NCBI GenBank assembly: GCA_035531775.1
Contig: DATKSG010000013.1
Span: forward strand, 1 to 22,583
DNA length: 22,583 bases
From: DATKSG01 sp035531775
GTDB taxonomy: Bacteria > Actinomycetota > Acidimicrobiia > Acidimicrobiales > UBA8190
Direction: 5' to 3'
Shown here: positions 7,582-15,398 of the stretch, in pieces
Layout of the letters: each line of letters opens with the position of its first letter
How positions within the stretch are numbered: the first letter of the stretch is position 1
Translations under genes and position numbers: made by a program
Notes under the pieces: generated by a model
Database searches by the model: none
What the model saw: the letters and a program-made list of their open reading frames with translations, nothing else
Told to the model about the DNA's origin: nothing

Positions 7582-8376
7582 ATGCTGCGGTCCCTAGCCG
7601 GTGGGTCCCTCTTCGGCGAGGTCTGGGGGACTGTCCCGTCCCAGGTGGTGGCCCTCCATGGTTGGGCCCGGACCCACGCCGACTTCGCCCCCGCGCTCGG
7701 TCCGACGGCCGCCGGGGGCCCGCTGCCCGTCATCGCCCCCGACCTGCCGGGCTTCGGGGTCACACCGGAGCCCCCCGAGGCGTGGGGCACCGATCGGTAT
7801 GCCGACGCGGTAGGCGCGCTGTTCGATGCCGGCGACGTGGACACTCCGGCCGTGGTGGTCGGCCATTCCTTCGGAGGGAGGGTGGCGGTGGCCCTGGCTG
7901 CCCGCCGCCCCGACGTCGTTAGGGCGTTGGTGCTCACCGGTGTGCCTCTCCTGCCGAGCCGCCTGCGACAGCGCCGCCCGCCCCGAGCCTTCCGCGCCGC
8001 CAAGACGTTGCACCGGTGGGGGATCGTGAGCGATGACCGGATGGAGCGGGTTCGGCGGCGCCACGGTTCGCCCGACTACCGCAGTGCCTCGGGCGTCATG
8101 CGAGGCGTACTGGTCAAGGTGGTGTCCGAAAGCTACGAGCACGAGTTGGCCGCCTTGCGGTGCCCGGTCGAACTGATCTGGGGTGATGACGACAGTGAGG
8201 CGTCCCTGGCCGTGGCCGAGGCGGTGGCGGCGATCGTGCCCGACGCATCCCTGACGGTGAGTGTCGGCGCCGGACACCTGCTGCCGCTCACGGCCCCCGA
8301 TGCCCTTCGCCTGGGCGTGGAGCGGGCTCTGACCCGGGCGGCTCAGACCCCTCGCCCCCTCCCCGAGCGCTCCTGA
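7582..8376 (+). CDS. Alpha/beta-fold hydrolase
   Basis: The 264-residue product has an alpha/beta hydrolase layout: the oxyanion-hole region VALHGWARTHADF near the N-terminus, the nucleophile elbow VGHSFGGRVAV around residues 93-103 with the serine in GHSFGG, a cap region about 130-190, the acid residue in LIWGDDDSE and the catalytic histidine in GAGHLLPL. Substrate cannot be told from sequence; the family includes esterases, haloperoxidase-like enzymes and MhpC-type C-C hydrolases. Gene length is normal for the family. It is divergent from the helicase and is followed 63 nt later by the MurF-like gene, which has its own promoter candidate, so co-transcription is possible but not required. 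Confidence 0.82.
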   Translation: MLRSLAGGSLFGEVWGTVPSQVVALHGWARTHADFAPALGPTAAGGPLPVIAPDLPGFGVTPEPPEAWGTDRYADAVGALFDAGDVDTPAVVVGHSFGGRVAVALAARRPDVVRALVLTGVPLLPSRLRQRRPPRAFRAAKTLHRWGIVSDDRMERVRRRHGSPDYRSASGVMRGVLVKVVSESYEHELAALRCPVELIWGDDDSEASLAVAEAVAAIVPDASLTVSVGAGHLLPLTAPDALRLGVERALTRAAQTPRPLPERS

Positions 8377-8425
8377 CCCAACCGGGGCATGAGCTGGCCT
8401 CACCGGCGACCAGCGACCTCACCGG

Positions 8426-8431
8426 TACCCT
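8426..8431 (+). promoter_or_regulatory. Candidate -10 element (TACCCT) for the murF-like gene
   Basis: TACCCT ends 8 nt before ATG 8440 with no Shine-Dalgarno in the gap, consistent with a leaderless transcript. This also helps decide in favour of ATG 8440 over the in-frame ATG 8389, which would lie upstream of this element. Confidence 0.4.
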
Positions 8432-8439
8432 TGCGTCCC

Positions 8440-9984
8440 ATGCTCGACGGGGGAGTCGCCGCCGCCTGCCTCGTGGCCACCGCCCTGGCTGGGCTGCGCT
8501 GGCTGCGGGTGGCTCAGCGCGAGCACTATCTGCCCGACGCCGCTTCGCGTTTTGCTCTTCGTTGGTGGCGCCTGTCGCTGTTGAACGTCCTCATCCTGAT
8601 CGGGGCAGCGGTCGGCATCGTGTTCTGCACGAGGTGGCCCGCCGCCGCCCTGGTGACGGCTGTCGCGGTGGCCGTGGGGCCATGGGGCCTCGGACTTCGA
8701 GGCCGGACATCGCCGCTGGCCTGGACGCGGCGATTGCGGACGCTGGGTGCCGTTTGGGGGGCCCTTCAGGCGGCGGCGGTGGCCGTGGCGTTGGTGGAAG
8801 GTGTCGGACCGGTGGTCGCGGCAGCCGGCGCATTGGCTGCTCCGGCCTTGGTGGACGCCGCCTGTTTCCTCACCGCCCCGTTCGAACGACGGTTGGCCGG
8901 GCGCTTCGTCACGAAGGCGACTCAACGACTTCGCCGGGTGGCGCCCAAAGTGGTTGCGATCACCGGCTCGTATGGCAAGACGAGCACCAAGGGATACGTC
9001 ACTCATCTTCTTGCCGGCCCCATGGTGGTGGTGGCCAGTCCGGCCAGCTTCAACAACCGGGCCGGGTTGGCCAGGGCGGTGAACGAGCATCTGGCCGACG
9101 GCACCGACGTCTTCGTAGCCGAAATGGGTACCTATGGTCGCGGCGAGATCACGGAGCTGTGTCGCTGGATCCATCCCGATGTGTCGGTTATCACCGCCAT
9201 CGGGCCGGTTCATCTCGAGCGCTTCGGCACCGAGGAGGCCATCGTGGAGGCCAAGTCGGAGATCTTGGCGCTGGCGCCGACCGTAGTGATCGTGGTGGAC
9301 GACCCGAAGCTGGCGGCATTGGCCGACCGCGCCGAGCTCGAGGGCAAGAAGGTCTGGCGAGTGTCCACCGGTGAGGCCAGGGGCGACGTAAGGGTGCAAA
9401 TGGCCGACGGAGCCCTCGACATCACCTCGGGGGGATTGCCAGTCGCCATGGGCGTGGCTGTCGATGCCCGACCCGGAAACGTCGGTTGCGCTGTCGCCGT
9501 GGCCCTCCACCTGGGCCGGTCTCCGGAGGACGTCGCCGAGCGTCTGGCCGGTCTGCCCACCGCGCCGCACCGTCTCGAGCCCGCTCAGACGACGGCCGGG
9601 CGGTGCCTGGTGCTCGATGACACGTACAACGCCAACCCCGCCGGAGTGGACGCTGCGCTGGCCGCCATGGTGCGCCTGGCGCCACCGGGCGGCCGGCGGG
9701 TGGTGGTGACGCCAGGCATGGTGGAGCTCGGACGACGACAGTTCGAGGAGAACAGACGCTTCGCCACGGCCGCCGCCAAGGTGGCCACCGACATCGTGGT
9801 GGTCGGGCGTACCAACCGTCGCGCCTTGGTGGCCGGGGCGCTGGGAGCTCGTTCGGGCGACGAAGAACGGCCCGAGGTGGTCGTGGTGGAACGTCGCGAG
9901 CATGCCGTGGCCTGGGTGCGGGACCATCTGGGCGAGCACGACGTCGCCCTCTTCGAGAACGATCTCCCGGACCACTACCCTTGA
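8440..9984 (+). CDS. Membrane-anchored MurF-like Mur ligase
   Basis: The 514-residue product fuses a roughly 155-residue membrane domain (about four or five hydrophobic segments, with a conserved-looking VAQREHYLPDAASRFALRWW loop) to a Mur ligase catalytic and C-terminal region. The ATP-binding P-loop is TGSYGKTSTK; AEMGTYGRGEI, the PVHLERFGTEEAI stretch, the AKSEI lysine (carbamylated in Mur ligases) and DDTYNANPAG match MurF specifically. MurF adds D-Ala-D-Ala to UDP-MurNAc-tripeptide at the cytoplasmic face of the membrane. The normal soluble MurF N-terminal substrate domain is missing and replaced by the membrane domain. The ddl gene follows after 34 nt, coupling D-Ala-D-Ala synthesis with its ligation. 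It could instead be a MurF/MurT-like paralogue acting on another precursor, and a second murF elsewhere cannot be excluded. Confidence 0.82.
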   Translation: MLDGGVAAACLVATALAGLRWLRVAQREHYLPDAASRFALRWWRLSLLNVLILIGAAVGIVFCTRWPAAALVTAVAVAVGPWGLGLRGRTSPLAWTRRLRTLGAVWGALQAAAVAVALVEGVGPVVAAAGALAAPALVDAACFLTAPFERRLAGRFVTKATQRLRRVAPKVVAITGSYGKTSTKGYVTHLLAGPMVVVASPASFNNRAGLARAVNEHLADGTDVFVAEMGTYGRGEITELCRWIHPDVSVITAIGPVHLERFGTEEAIVEAKSEILALAPTVVIVVDDPKLAALADRAELEGKKVWRVSTGEARGDVRVQMADGALDITSGGLPVAMGVAVDARPGNVGCAVAVALHLGRSPEDVAERLAGLPTAPHRLEPAQTTAGRCLVLDDTYNANPAGVDAALAAMVRLAPPGGRRVVVTPGMVELGRRQFEENRRFATAAAKVATDIVVVGRTNRRALVAGALGARSGDEERPEVVVVERREHAVAWVRDHLGEHDVALFENDLPDHYP

Positions 9985-10018
9985 CCGCGCCCACGACCAC
10001 GGAACTCGGAGCGGAGCT

Positions 10019-11134
10019 TTGACCGACACGACACGGATCGCCGTCGCCTTCGGGGGGCCGTCACCGGAGCACGACGTAAGCATCCTCACCGGCTTGCAGG
10101 CGGGTCGGGAAATGGCCGGGTCCGGCCAGGATGTGGTGGGCCTCTACTGGTCCAAGACCGGCGACTGGTACCGGGTCGAGCCCACCTTGGAGGCGCCCGA
10201 CTTCATCGACGGCGTCCCCGCCCGAGCCGAAGCTCTCCGCCTCGTGGTGGGTGAAGGCGGGGGATTTGCCACCATTGGCCGGCTCGGCAAGGGCCGACCA
10301 CTCGACATCGACGTCGTGGTCAACTGCTGCCACGGCGGGCCCGGTGAGGATGGCACCTTGCAGAGCGCCCTCGACCTGGCCGGCGTGGCGTACACCGGCC
10401 CCAGCGTGTCGGGCGCCGCCCTGGGCATGGACAAGCTGGCCTTCGCCGGCCTGGTGGCAGGCGCCGGAATCCCGGCGCTGCCGCGGGTGGCCCTGGTGCC
10501 CGGCACCACCGACGTCGGGTTTCCAGGGCCCTACATTGTGAAGCCGCGCTTTGGGGGCTCCTCCATAGGCGTCGATGTGGTGGAGGACCTGGCCACGGCG
10601 ATCGCCCGTTTGTCGGCCAACCCCCACCTGCGCCGTGGTGCCGTGCTCGAGCCATTTCGACCCGACCTCTTCGACCTCAACGTGGCCGTGCGCACGTGGC
10701 CCGAGACGTCACTGTCGGCCATCGAGCGCCCTCTGCGATCGGCGTCGTCGTCGGAGATCCTCGGGTACCGCGACAAGTACGTGGCCGGCGAGGGCATGGC
10801 CGGCGCTTCCAGGGAACTTCCGGCATCACTGTCGCCGGGGTTGGCCGAGCATCTCCGCCGTCACGCCGTGACTCTCGTGGCCCTGGCCGATGTGCGCGGG
10901 GTGGCAAGAGTCGACTTCCTCTCCGACGGCGAAGCGCTCTACATGAACGAGATCAACACGGTGCCGGGATCGCTGGCCCGCCACCTCTTCGTGGATCCGC
11001 CGCTCCTGTTCTCCACGCTCTTGGCCGACATGGTGGAGGAGGCCCGCCGCCGCCCGACCGCTCGCTACAGCGCCGACGGCGCCGACGGCACCGTGCTGCG
11101 CAGCGCCGGTGCCATTGCCGCCAAGCTGGGCTGA
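10019..11134 (+). CDS. ddl: D-alanine--D-alanine ligase family protein, divergent type
   Basis: The 371-residue product is an ATP-grasp ligase. It shows the Ddl N-terminal signature GGPSPEHDVSI, the CCHGGPGEDGTLQ segment matching HGxxGEDGxxQ, YTGPSVSGAALGMDK, the ATP-binding KPRFGGSSIGV and the metal-binding MNEINTVPG. Ddl condenses two D-alanines for peptidoglycan. Two regions deviate: the usual G-R-E strand is replaced by FDLNVAV, and the omega-loop is VPGSLARHLF rather than the typical TPGFT...SMYP type, so dipeptide specificity may differ. TTG 10019 was chosen because it immediately precedes the conserved TRIAVAFGG start and has GGAG a few bases upstream; the upstream GTG/ATG options would overlap the murF-like gene by about 80 bp. 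The PH/SHOCT gene follows after 4 nt. Confidence 0.82.
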   Translation: MTDTTRIAVAFGGPSPEHDVSILTGLQAGREMAGSGQDVVGLYWSKTGDWYRVEPTLEAPDFIDGVPARAEALRLVVGEGGGFATIGRLGKGRPLDIDVVVNCCHGGPGEDGTLQSALDLAGVAYTGPSVSGAALGMDKLAFAGLVAGAGIPALPRVALVPGTTDVGFPGPYIVKPRFGGSSIGVDVVEDLATAIARLSANPHLRRGAVLEPFRPDLFDLNVAVRTWPETSLSAIERPLRSASSSEILGYRDKYVAGEGMAGASRELPASLSPGLAEHLRRHAVTLVALADVRGVARVDFLSDGEALYMNEINTVPGSLARHLFVDPPLLFSTLLADMVEEARRRPTARYSADGADGTVLRSAGAIAAKLG

Positions 11135-11138
11135 GGCG

Positions 11139-11798
11139 GTGGCCTTTCCCCGTCGACTCCTGTCCGATGGAGAGCAGGTGGTGGTGGAGCTCCTCCCCCA
11201 CTGGTCGTACCTCGGCTGGTCCCCCGTGATCACAGCGGCTGTGGCCGCCGCTGTCGTGTCCCTCGCTATGGCCTGGACCACGGCGCCCTCGGCGGTGGTG
11301 GAGGTGGGATTGGGCATCGTAGGGGTGACCGGTCTGTGGCTCGCCGCCCGCGTGGCCCGTTGGAGGACGACGAGTCTCGTGATCACCACCACGCGGCTGG
11401 TGCGGAGGTCGGGGGTGCTCGCCCGTCGTGGTCTCGACATCCGGCTCGATCGCATCAACGAGGTCTCGTATCACCAGAGTCTGGCTGGTCGTATGGCGCG
11501 AACCGGGGCGCTGCAGATCGAGGTCGGTGGCGAAGCGGGCGTGGTCGTGCTGGACCATGTCCGTCGGCCCGCCGCCGTGGCCGGCGTGGTCCACGAGCAG
11601 ATCGCTGCCTTGGGCCGCTCCGCTCGTGAGCGCCCTGACGACACCCCGCCGGCCGGCTTGCCGGCCATGCCGGCGGACCCGGTGCCCCGCCGCACCGTCG
11701 GAGAGCGTCTCGTCGAGCTCGAGGACCTGCGCCGACGCGGGATCCTGACCGAGTCCGAGTTCGCCGACAAAAGGGCGAAGTTGCTCGACCGCCTCTGA
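11139..11798 (+). CDS. PH (DUF304-like) membrane protein with C-terminal SHOCT domain
   Basis: The 219-residue product has two hydrophobic segments (about residues 26-50 and 54-76), then a bacterial pleckstrin-homology-like domain recognisable from TTTRLVRRSGVLARRGLDI and LDRINEVSYHQSLAGRM, typical of DUF304/YdbT-type proteins. After a proline-rich linker it ends in a SHOCT motif, LEDLRRRGILTESEFADKR, a short C-terminal helical domain common in oligomerising membrane-associated proteins. The function of such proteins is unknown. GTG 11139 starts 4 nt after the ddl stop with GAGG just upstream, suggesting translational coupling to ddl; an earlier in-frame GTG at 11109 would overlap ddl. It converges with galK, leaving only 6 bp between the stops. 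Confidence 0.78.
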   Translation: MAFPRRLLSDGEQVVVELLPHWSYLGWSPVITAAVAAAVVSLAMAWTTAPSAVVEVGLGIVGVTGLWLAARVARWRTTSLVITTTRLVRRSGVLARRGLDIRLDRINEVSYHQSLAGRMARTGALQIEVGGEAGVVVLDHVRRPAAVAGVVHEQIAALGRSARERPDDTPPAGLPAMPADPVPRRTVGERLVELEDLRRRGILTESEFADKRAKLLDRL

Positions 11799-11804
11799 AG
11801 GACC

Positions 11805-12893
11805 CTACGTCGGGCCGGCTTCGGTGCCCGCTCTTACGACGTAGGCGCCGGCACTGGCCCGTACCCGCCATGACGGGGTGGCGAAGGAGCGCAGGTCGAT
11901 GGCGCCTTGCTCGGATATCGCCACGGCGCATCCGCCGAAGCCGCCGCCGGTGAGTCGGGCCCCGTAGACACCCGGGGCTCTCGCCAAGTGTTCGACCAGG
12001 GCGTCGAGCTCCGGGGTCGAGACCTCGAAGTCCTCGGCCAGGCTCCGGTGGCTGGCCGTCATGAGCCGACCCACTTCTTCGAGGTCCCCGCTGGCCAGGG
12101 CGGTGGCACACCAGCGGACCCGGTCGCACTCGGTGACCACGTGGCGGGCACGGCGCCGAAGCAGGGCATCGGGAAGGCCGGCGATCTCCTCCGGGCCGAG
12201 CTCGCCCAGGGCCCCCAGCTTGTAGGCGGCCGCTTCGCACTCGGCGCGACGGGCGGCATAGCCGGTTCCCGCCAACGCCCGCCGCACGCCGCTGTGGACC
12301 ACGACGATCTCCGCCTGAGGTGGCAGGGGGACCGGGCGGGACGACAGGTCGGAGAAATCGATGAGCATGGCCGAGCCGGCGACAGCGCCGGACACGATCA
12401 GCTGGTCCATGAGGCCGCTAGGCACGCCGGTGGCGGCCTGCTCGGCTCGTTGGCACGTCCGGGCCATGACCACGTGGTCGGCTTCGAAGCCCAGGGCCAG
12501 CGCCAGTGCCACCTCGAGTGCGGCGCTCGAGGACATCCCGGCGCCGATGGGCAGAGTCGACTCGACGAGCCCACGCCCGCCGGTCGATGGTCGCACCACC
12601 GCCACCACGGCGCCGACGAGCCGGGCCCACCGAGGGGCCAATCGAGTCAGGTGCTCGGGATCTAGTGGCAAGTGCACGTCTAGGTCGGCCAACTCCGGCT
12701 CGCCGGCCGAACGCAGGACGACCCGGAAGCCGGCGTCGGGGGTAAAGGTCACCGTGGTCCCGAGGTCCACGGCCATGGGCAGGGCGAGGCCACCGTTGTA
12801 GTCGGTGTGGTCTCCCATGAGATTCACTCGACCCGGGCTGAAGGCGCGGACGGCGCCGGCGCCGGCGCCCTCGGGGTAGTCGGGTGGTTCCAT
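11805..12893 (-). CDS. galK: Galactokinase
   Basis: The 362-residue product is a GHMP-family galactokinase, which phosphorylates alpha-D-galactose at C1 with ATP. It has the galactokinase signature GRVNLMGDHTDYNGG (residues 21-35; most relatives have GEHTDYN), the GHMP ATP-binding motif LPIGAGMSSSAALE, GVPSGLMDQ with the catalytic aspartate, and the C-terminal LTGGGFGGC motif. Start ATG 12893 gives the usual family length; the reading frame stays open far upstream, but that part overlaps the opposite-strand hydrolase and has no resemblance to anything. No galT, galE or sugar transporter is next to it, so it is an isolated galK; a related GHMP sugar kinase with another substrate is possible but the signature argues for galactose. 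It is divergent from the hydrolase at 12942 with 48 bp between starts. Confidence 0.92.
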   Translation of the reverse strand: MEPPDYPEGAGAGAVRAFSPGRVNLMGDHTDYNGGLALPMAVDLGTTVTFTPDAGFRVVLRSAGEPELADLDVHLPLDPEHLTRLAPRWARLVGAVVAVVRPSTGGRGLVESTLPIGAGMSSSAALEVALALALGFEADHVVMARTCQRAEQAATGVPSGLMDQLIVSGAVAGSAMLIDFSDLSSRPVPLPPQAEIVVVHSGVRRALAGTGYAARRAECEAAAYKLGALGELGPEEIAGLPDALLRRRARHVVTECDRVRWCATALASGDLEEVGRLMTASHRSLAEDFEVSTPELDALVEHLARAPGVYGARLTGGGFGGCAVAISEQGAIDLRSFATPSWRVRASAGAYVVRAGTEAGPT

Positions 12894-12941
12894 GACGACA
12901 AGGAGCTTGGCACCGCCGGACGGGCTTGACCCCCTCCACTC

Positions 12942-13871
12942 GTGGCGACCACCATCCGGGGCATGCAGACGCGCACGGTCGGCCAGGTCGACCTCTGGTA
13001 CGACCTGCGGGGGCGGCCCGGGGACCGGGTCGTGGTCCTGGTGAGTGGCCTCGGGCGCCCGTGTGTGGGGTGGGACGACGAATTCGTGCAGATGCTGGTC
13101 GACCGGGGTTTCGCCGTCTTGCTGTTCGACAACCGAGACTGCGGCCGGTCGTCGATCTTCGATGACGCCCCCCGCTTCGACCTGGCCGCGGCCCTGAGGG
13201 GCGACCGCTCGGCTGTGGCGTACACCCTCGACGACATGGCCGACGACGTGGTCGGGCTCTTGGGCGCGCTCGACCTCGGCCCGGCCCATATGGTCGGGGT
13301 CTCTTTGGGAGGCATGATTTGCCAGACGATGGCCATCCGGCACCCGGCGTGGGTGCGCAGCCTCACTTCGATCATGTCCACCACCGGTGCTCGCGGGGTA
13401 GGTCGTGCCACGCCCGAGGCGCAGGCGCTGCTTACGTCGCCACCGCCCAAGACCCGGGACGAGTTCATCGAGCACGAGCTGGCCAACATGCGCATCATCG
13501 GATCCCGACCACCGCTGGTCGACGAGGGGAGGCGCCGGGCCATGTTCGAGCGCATCTATGACCACGGGGTGCATCCACGCGGGACTGGACGCCAGTTAAT
13601 GGCCATCGTTGTGAGCGGGGACCGCACCGCGGCGCTGTCGACGGTGGCCGTGCCGACGCTGGTGGTCCACGGGGATGCCGATACCCTGATCGACGTGAGC
13701 GGCGGCGAAGCCACGGCCAAGGCCATCTATGGCGCCCGCCTTATGGTCGTGCCCGACCTGGGCCATGAGCTGCCGCCCGTGGTCTGGCCACAACTGGTGA
13801 GCGCTTTGGCCGAAGTAGCCGGCGGGGCCGAAGTAGCCGGCGGGGCCGAAGTAGCCGGTGGGGCCTCATGA
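12942..13871 (+). CDS. Alpha/beta-fold hydrolase with repeat-extended C-terminus
   Basis: The 309-residue product is an alpha/beta hydrolase: VLVSGLGRPCVGWDDEF in the oxyanion-hole region, FDNRDCGRSS typical of this subfamily, nucleophile elbow VGVSLGGMICQ, acid in VVHGDADTLI and histidine in DLGHELPP. Sequences with FDNRDxGxS and GVSLGGMI are often annotated as lipase or esterase-like hydrolases, but the substrate is unknown. GTG 12942 was used; ATG 12963 is an equally plausible start seven residues later. The last 19 residues are three copies of AEVAGG, encoded by an 18-bp tandem repeat, plus AS, beyond the conserved domain. The stop overlaps the start of the racemase gene (ATGA), so the two are translationally coupled and probably work on related acyl substrates (inference). 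Confidence 0.82.
   Translation: MATTIRGMQTRTVGQVDLWYDLRGRPGDRVVVLVSGLGRPCVGWDDEFVQMLVDRGFAVLLFDNRDCGRSSIFDDAPRFDLAAALRGDRSAVAYTLDDMADDVVGLLGALDLGPAHMVGVSLGGMICQTMAIRHPAWVRSLTSIMSTTGARGVGRATPEAQALLTSPPPKTRDEFIEHELANMRIIGSRPPLVDEGRRRAMFERIYDHGVHPRGTGRQLMAIVVSGDRTAALSTVAVPTLVVHGDADTLIDVSGGEATAKAIYGARLMVVPDLGHELPPVVWPQLVSALAEVAGGAEVAGGAEVAGGAS
13809..13862 (+). repeat. 18-bp tandem repeat, three copies, at the hydrolase 3' end
   Basis: The unit GCCGAAGTAGCCGGCGGG occurs at 13809-13826, 13827-13844 and 13845-13862, the last with one mismatch. It encodes AEVAGG three times and ends six bases before the stop codon that overlaps the next gene. Confidence 0.95.
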
Positions 13872-15013
13872 CGGGCCCCCTGGCCGGGCTGCGGGTGGTG
13901 GAGCTGGCCGGCATCGGACCGGGGCCCTACACGGCGATGCTCCTGGCCGACGCCGGCGCCGACGTCCTTCGGATCGACCGTGCCTCTGGCCGGCCGGCCT
14001 CGCCCCCGTCGGGTGGGCACTGGGACCTGCTCAACCGCAGCCGCCGATCGGTGGCGGTGAACCTCAAGCATCCTGACGGGGTGGCGCTCGTGCTCGACCT
14101 GGTGGCCGAGGCCGACGCCCTGGTCGAAGGATGGCGGCCGGGCGTGGCCGAGCGCTTGGGCGTCGGCCCAGACGTCTGCTTGGAGCGCAATCCCAGGCTG
14201 GTCTACGGGCGGATGACGGGATGGGGCCAGCACGGCCCGCTGGCCCCTACCGCTGGCCACGACATCAACTACATTGCCCTGTCGGGGGCGCTGTGGTCGG
14301 TCGGCCGAGCCCATGAGGCCCCGGTGCCGCCGGTCAACCTGGTCGGTGACTTCGGAGGCGGCGGGATGCTGCTGGCGTTCGGCCTGATGGCAGCGGTGTT
14401 CGAGGCCCAACGATCGGGTTGTGGCCAGGTGGTGGACGCCGCCATGGTCGACGGTGCCGCCTCGTTGCTCACCATGACCTTCGCCTTCCACCAGCTCGGC
14501 TGGTGGCTCGAGGAGCGGGGCGTCAACATCCTCGACACCGGAGCCCACTTCTACGAGGTCTATGCCACCGCCGATGGGAAGTGGTTCTCGGTGGGGGCCA
14601 TCGAGCCCCAGTTCTACGCCGAGCTGTTGCGGGTGCTCGGGTTGGAGGGCGAAGACCTTCCAAACCAACAGGACCGAGGGCAGTGGCCGGCCATGAAGGA
14701 GCGATTCGCCGGCATCTTCCGTACCAAGACCCGCGACGAGTGGACGGAGCTCTTCGCCGGCACCGACGCCTGTGGGGCTCCCGTGCTCTCGCCGTGGGAG
14801 GCACATACCCATCCCCACAACGTGGCCAGGGGGACATTCGTCGAAGTGAACGGCGTGGTGCAACCGGGCCCCGCGCCCCGCTTCAGCCGGACCCCGAGCA
14901 TGGTCGAGCGGCCGCCGCCCGTGGCCGGGCAGGACACCGACGAAGGTTTGTCGGCCTGGGGTGTGGCCGAGGACCGCATCGCCGCATTGCGGGCCGACGG
15001 CGCGCTCGGCTGA
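13868..15013 (+). CDS. Alpha-methylacyl-CoA racemase (CoA-transferase family III)
   Basis: The 381-residue product belongs to the CaiB/BaiF family III and specifically matches alpha-methylacyl-CoA racemase. This enzyme interconverts 2R and 2S methyl-branched acyl-CoAs before beta-oxidation. It has MTGWGQHGPLAPTAGHDINY with His131-Asp132, NLVGDFGGGGMLL with Asp161, and AHFYEVYATADGKWFSVG with a conserved Glu. The 30-residue His to Asp spacing equals that of the M. tuberculosis enzyme MCR (His126, Asp156), so the catalytic set is present. It lacks features of true CoA transferases, whose catalytic Asp sits in a different context. The ATG overlaps the hydrolase stop (ATGA) and a small membrane protein gene follows 3 nt after its stop, so the three form a tight operon. 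A role in branched fatty acid, sterol or isoprenoid side-chain breakdown is inferred from the family. Confidence 0.9.
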   Translation: MTGPLAGLRVVELAGIGPGPYTAMLLADAGADVLRIDRASGRPASPPSGGHWDLLNRSRRSVAVNLKHPDGVALVLDLVAEADALVEGWRPGVAERLGVGPDVCLERNPRLVYGRMTGWGQHGPLAPTAGHDINYIALSGALWSVGRAHEAPVPPVNLVGDFGGGGMLLAFGLMAAVFEAQRSGCGQVVDAAMVDGAASLLTMTFAFHQLGWWLEERGVNILDTGAHFYEVYATADGKWFSVGAIEPQFYAELLRVLGLEGEDLPNQQDRGQWPAMKERFAGIFRTKTRDEWTELFAGTDACGAPVLSPWEAHTHPHNVARGTFVEVNGVVQPGPAPRFSRTPSMVERPPPVAGQDTDEGLSAWGVAEDRIAALRADGALG

Positions 15014-15016
15014 ACG

Positions 15017-15385
15017 GTGGCCAGCCTCCTTGGTTTCCACCAGGGCTGGGCCTGGGTCGTCATCGTGGGCAACGGCCTAGCTGGGCTGTGGGCCCTGGCC
15101 GCTCATCGGGTGCCGAGCTTGCGGACCAGAGCGCTGTGGTGGTTCACCGGCGGCGCGGAGGTGGCGGTGGCGGTGCAGGTGGCCACCGGAGTGGCCATGG
15201 TCACCGCCAACCACGCCCGGCCGGTGCCGTTCCACCCCTTCTACGGCTACGTGGCCGTGGTGGTGATCGGCTTCCTATTCGCCTATCGCTCCCAGCTCTG
15301 GAGGCGGCGGTACCAGCTCTACGGCTGGGGCGGCCTCTTCCTCATGGGCGTCGCCATACGAGCCTTGCTCGTGGCCCGCAGCTGA
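15017..15385 (+). CDS. Small four-helix membrane protein, unknown function
   Basis: The 122-residue product has about four hydrophobic segments (roughly residues 12-30, 42-62, 72-90 and 100-118) separated by short charged loops, RSQLWRRRYQ being strongly basic and so probably cytoplasmic. A loop NHARPVPFHPFYGYV carries two histidines and several prolines and aromatics. I do not recognise the family. GTG 15017 starts 3 nt after the racemase stop, so it is very likely co-translated with it. It is convergent with the Lrp/AsnC-type effector-domain gene, with 13 bp between the stops. Length, codon bias and tight coupling make it a real gene despite the lack of family assignment. Confidence 0.7.
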   Translation: MASLLGFHQGWAWVVIVGNGLAGLWALAAHRVPSLRTRALWWFTGGAEVAVAVQVATGVAMVTANHARPVPFHPFYGYVAVVVIGFLFAYRSQLWRRRYQLYGWGGLFLMGVAIRALLVARS

Positions 15386-15398
15386 CGGCGGCGAGTCG

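Noticed and set aside
8419..10089. 556-codon open frame antisense to the murF-like gene
   Set aside because: Composition is rich in His, Gly and Arg as expected for a shadow frame, while the plus strand has clear Mur ligase motifs.
12894..13574. Long open extension of the galK frame upstream of ATG 12893 (minus strand)
   Set aside because: It runs antisense through the second hydrolase, has no family similarity, and galK already has its full length from 12893. High-GC DNA keeps antisense frames open.
13727..15040. 437-codon open frame antisense to the racemase gene
   Set aside because: No recognisable motif; the plus strand carries catalytic residues of methylacyl-CoA racemase over the same interval.
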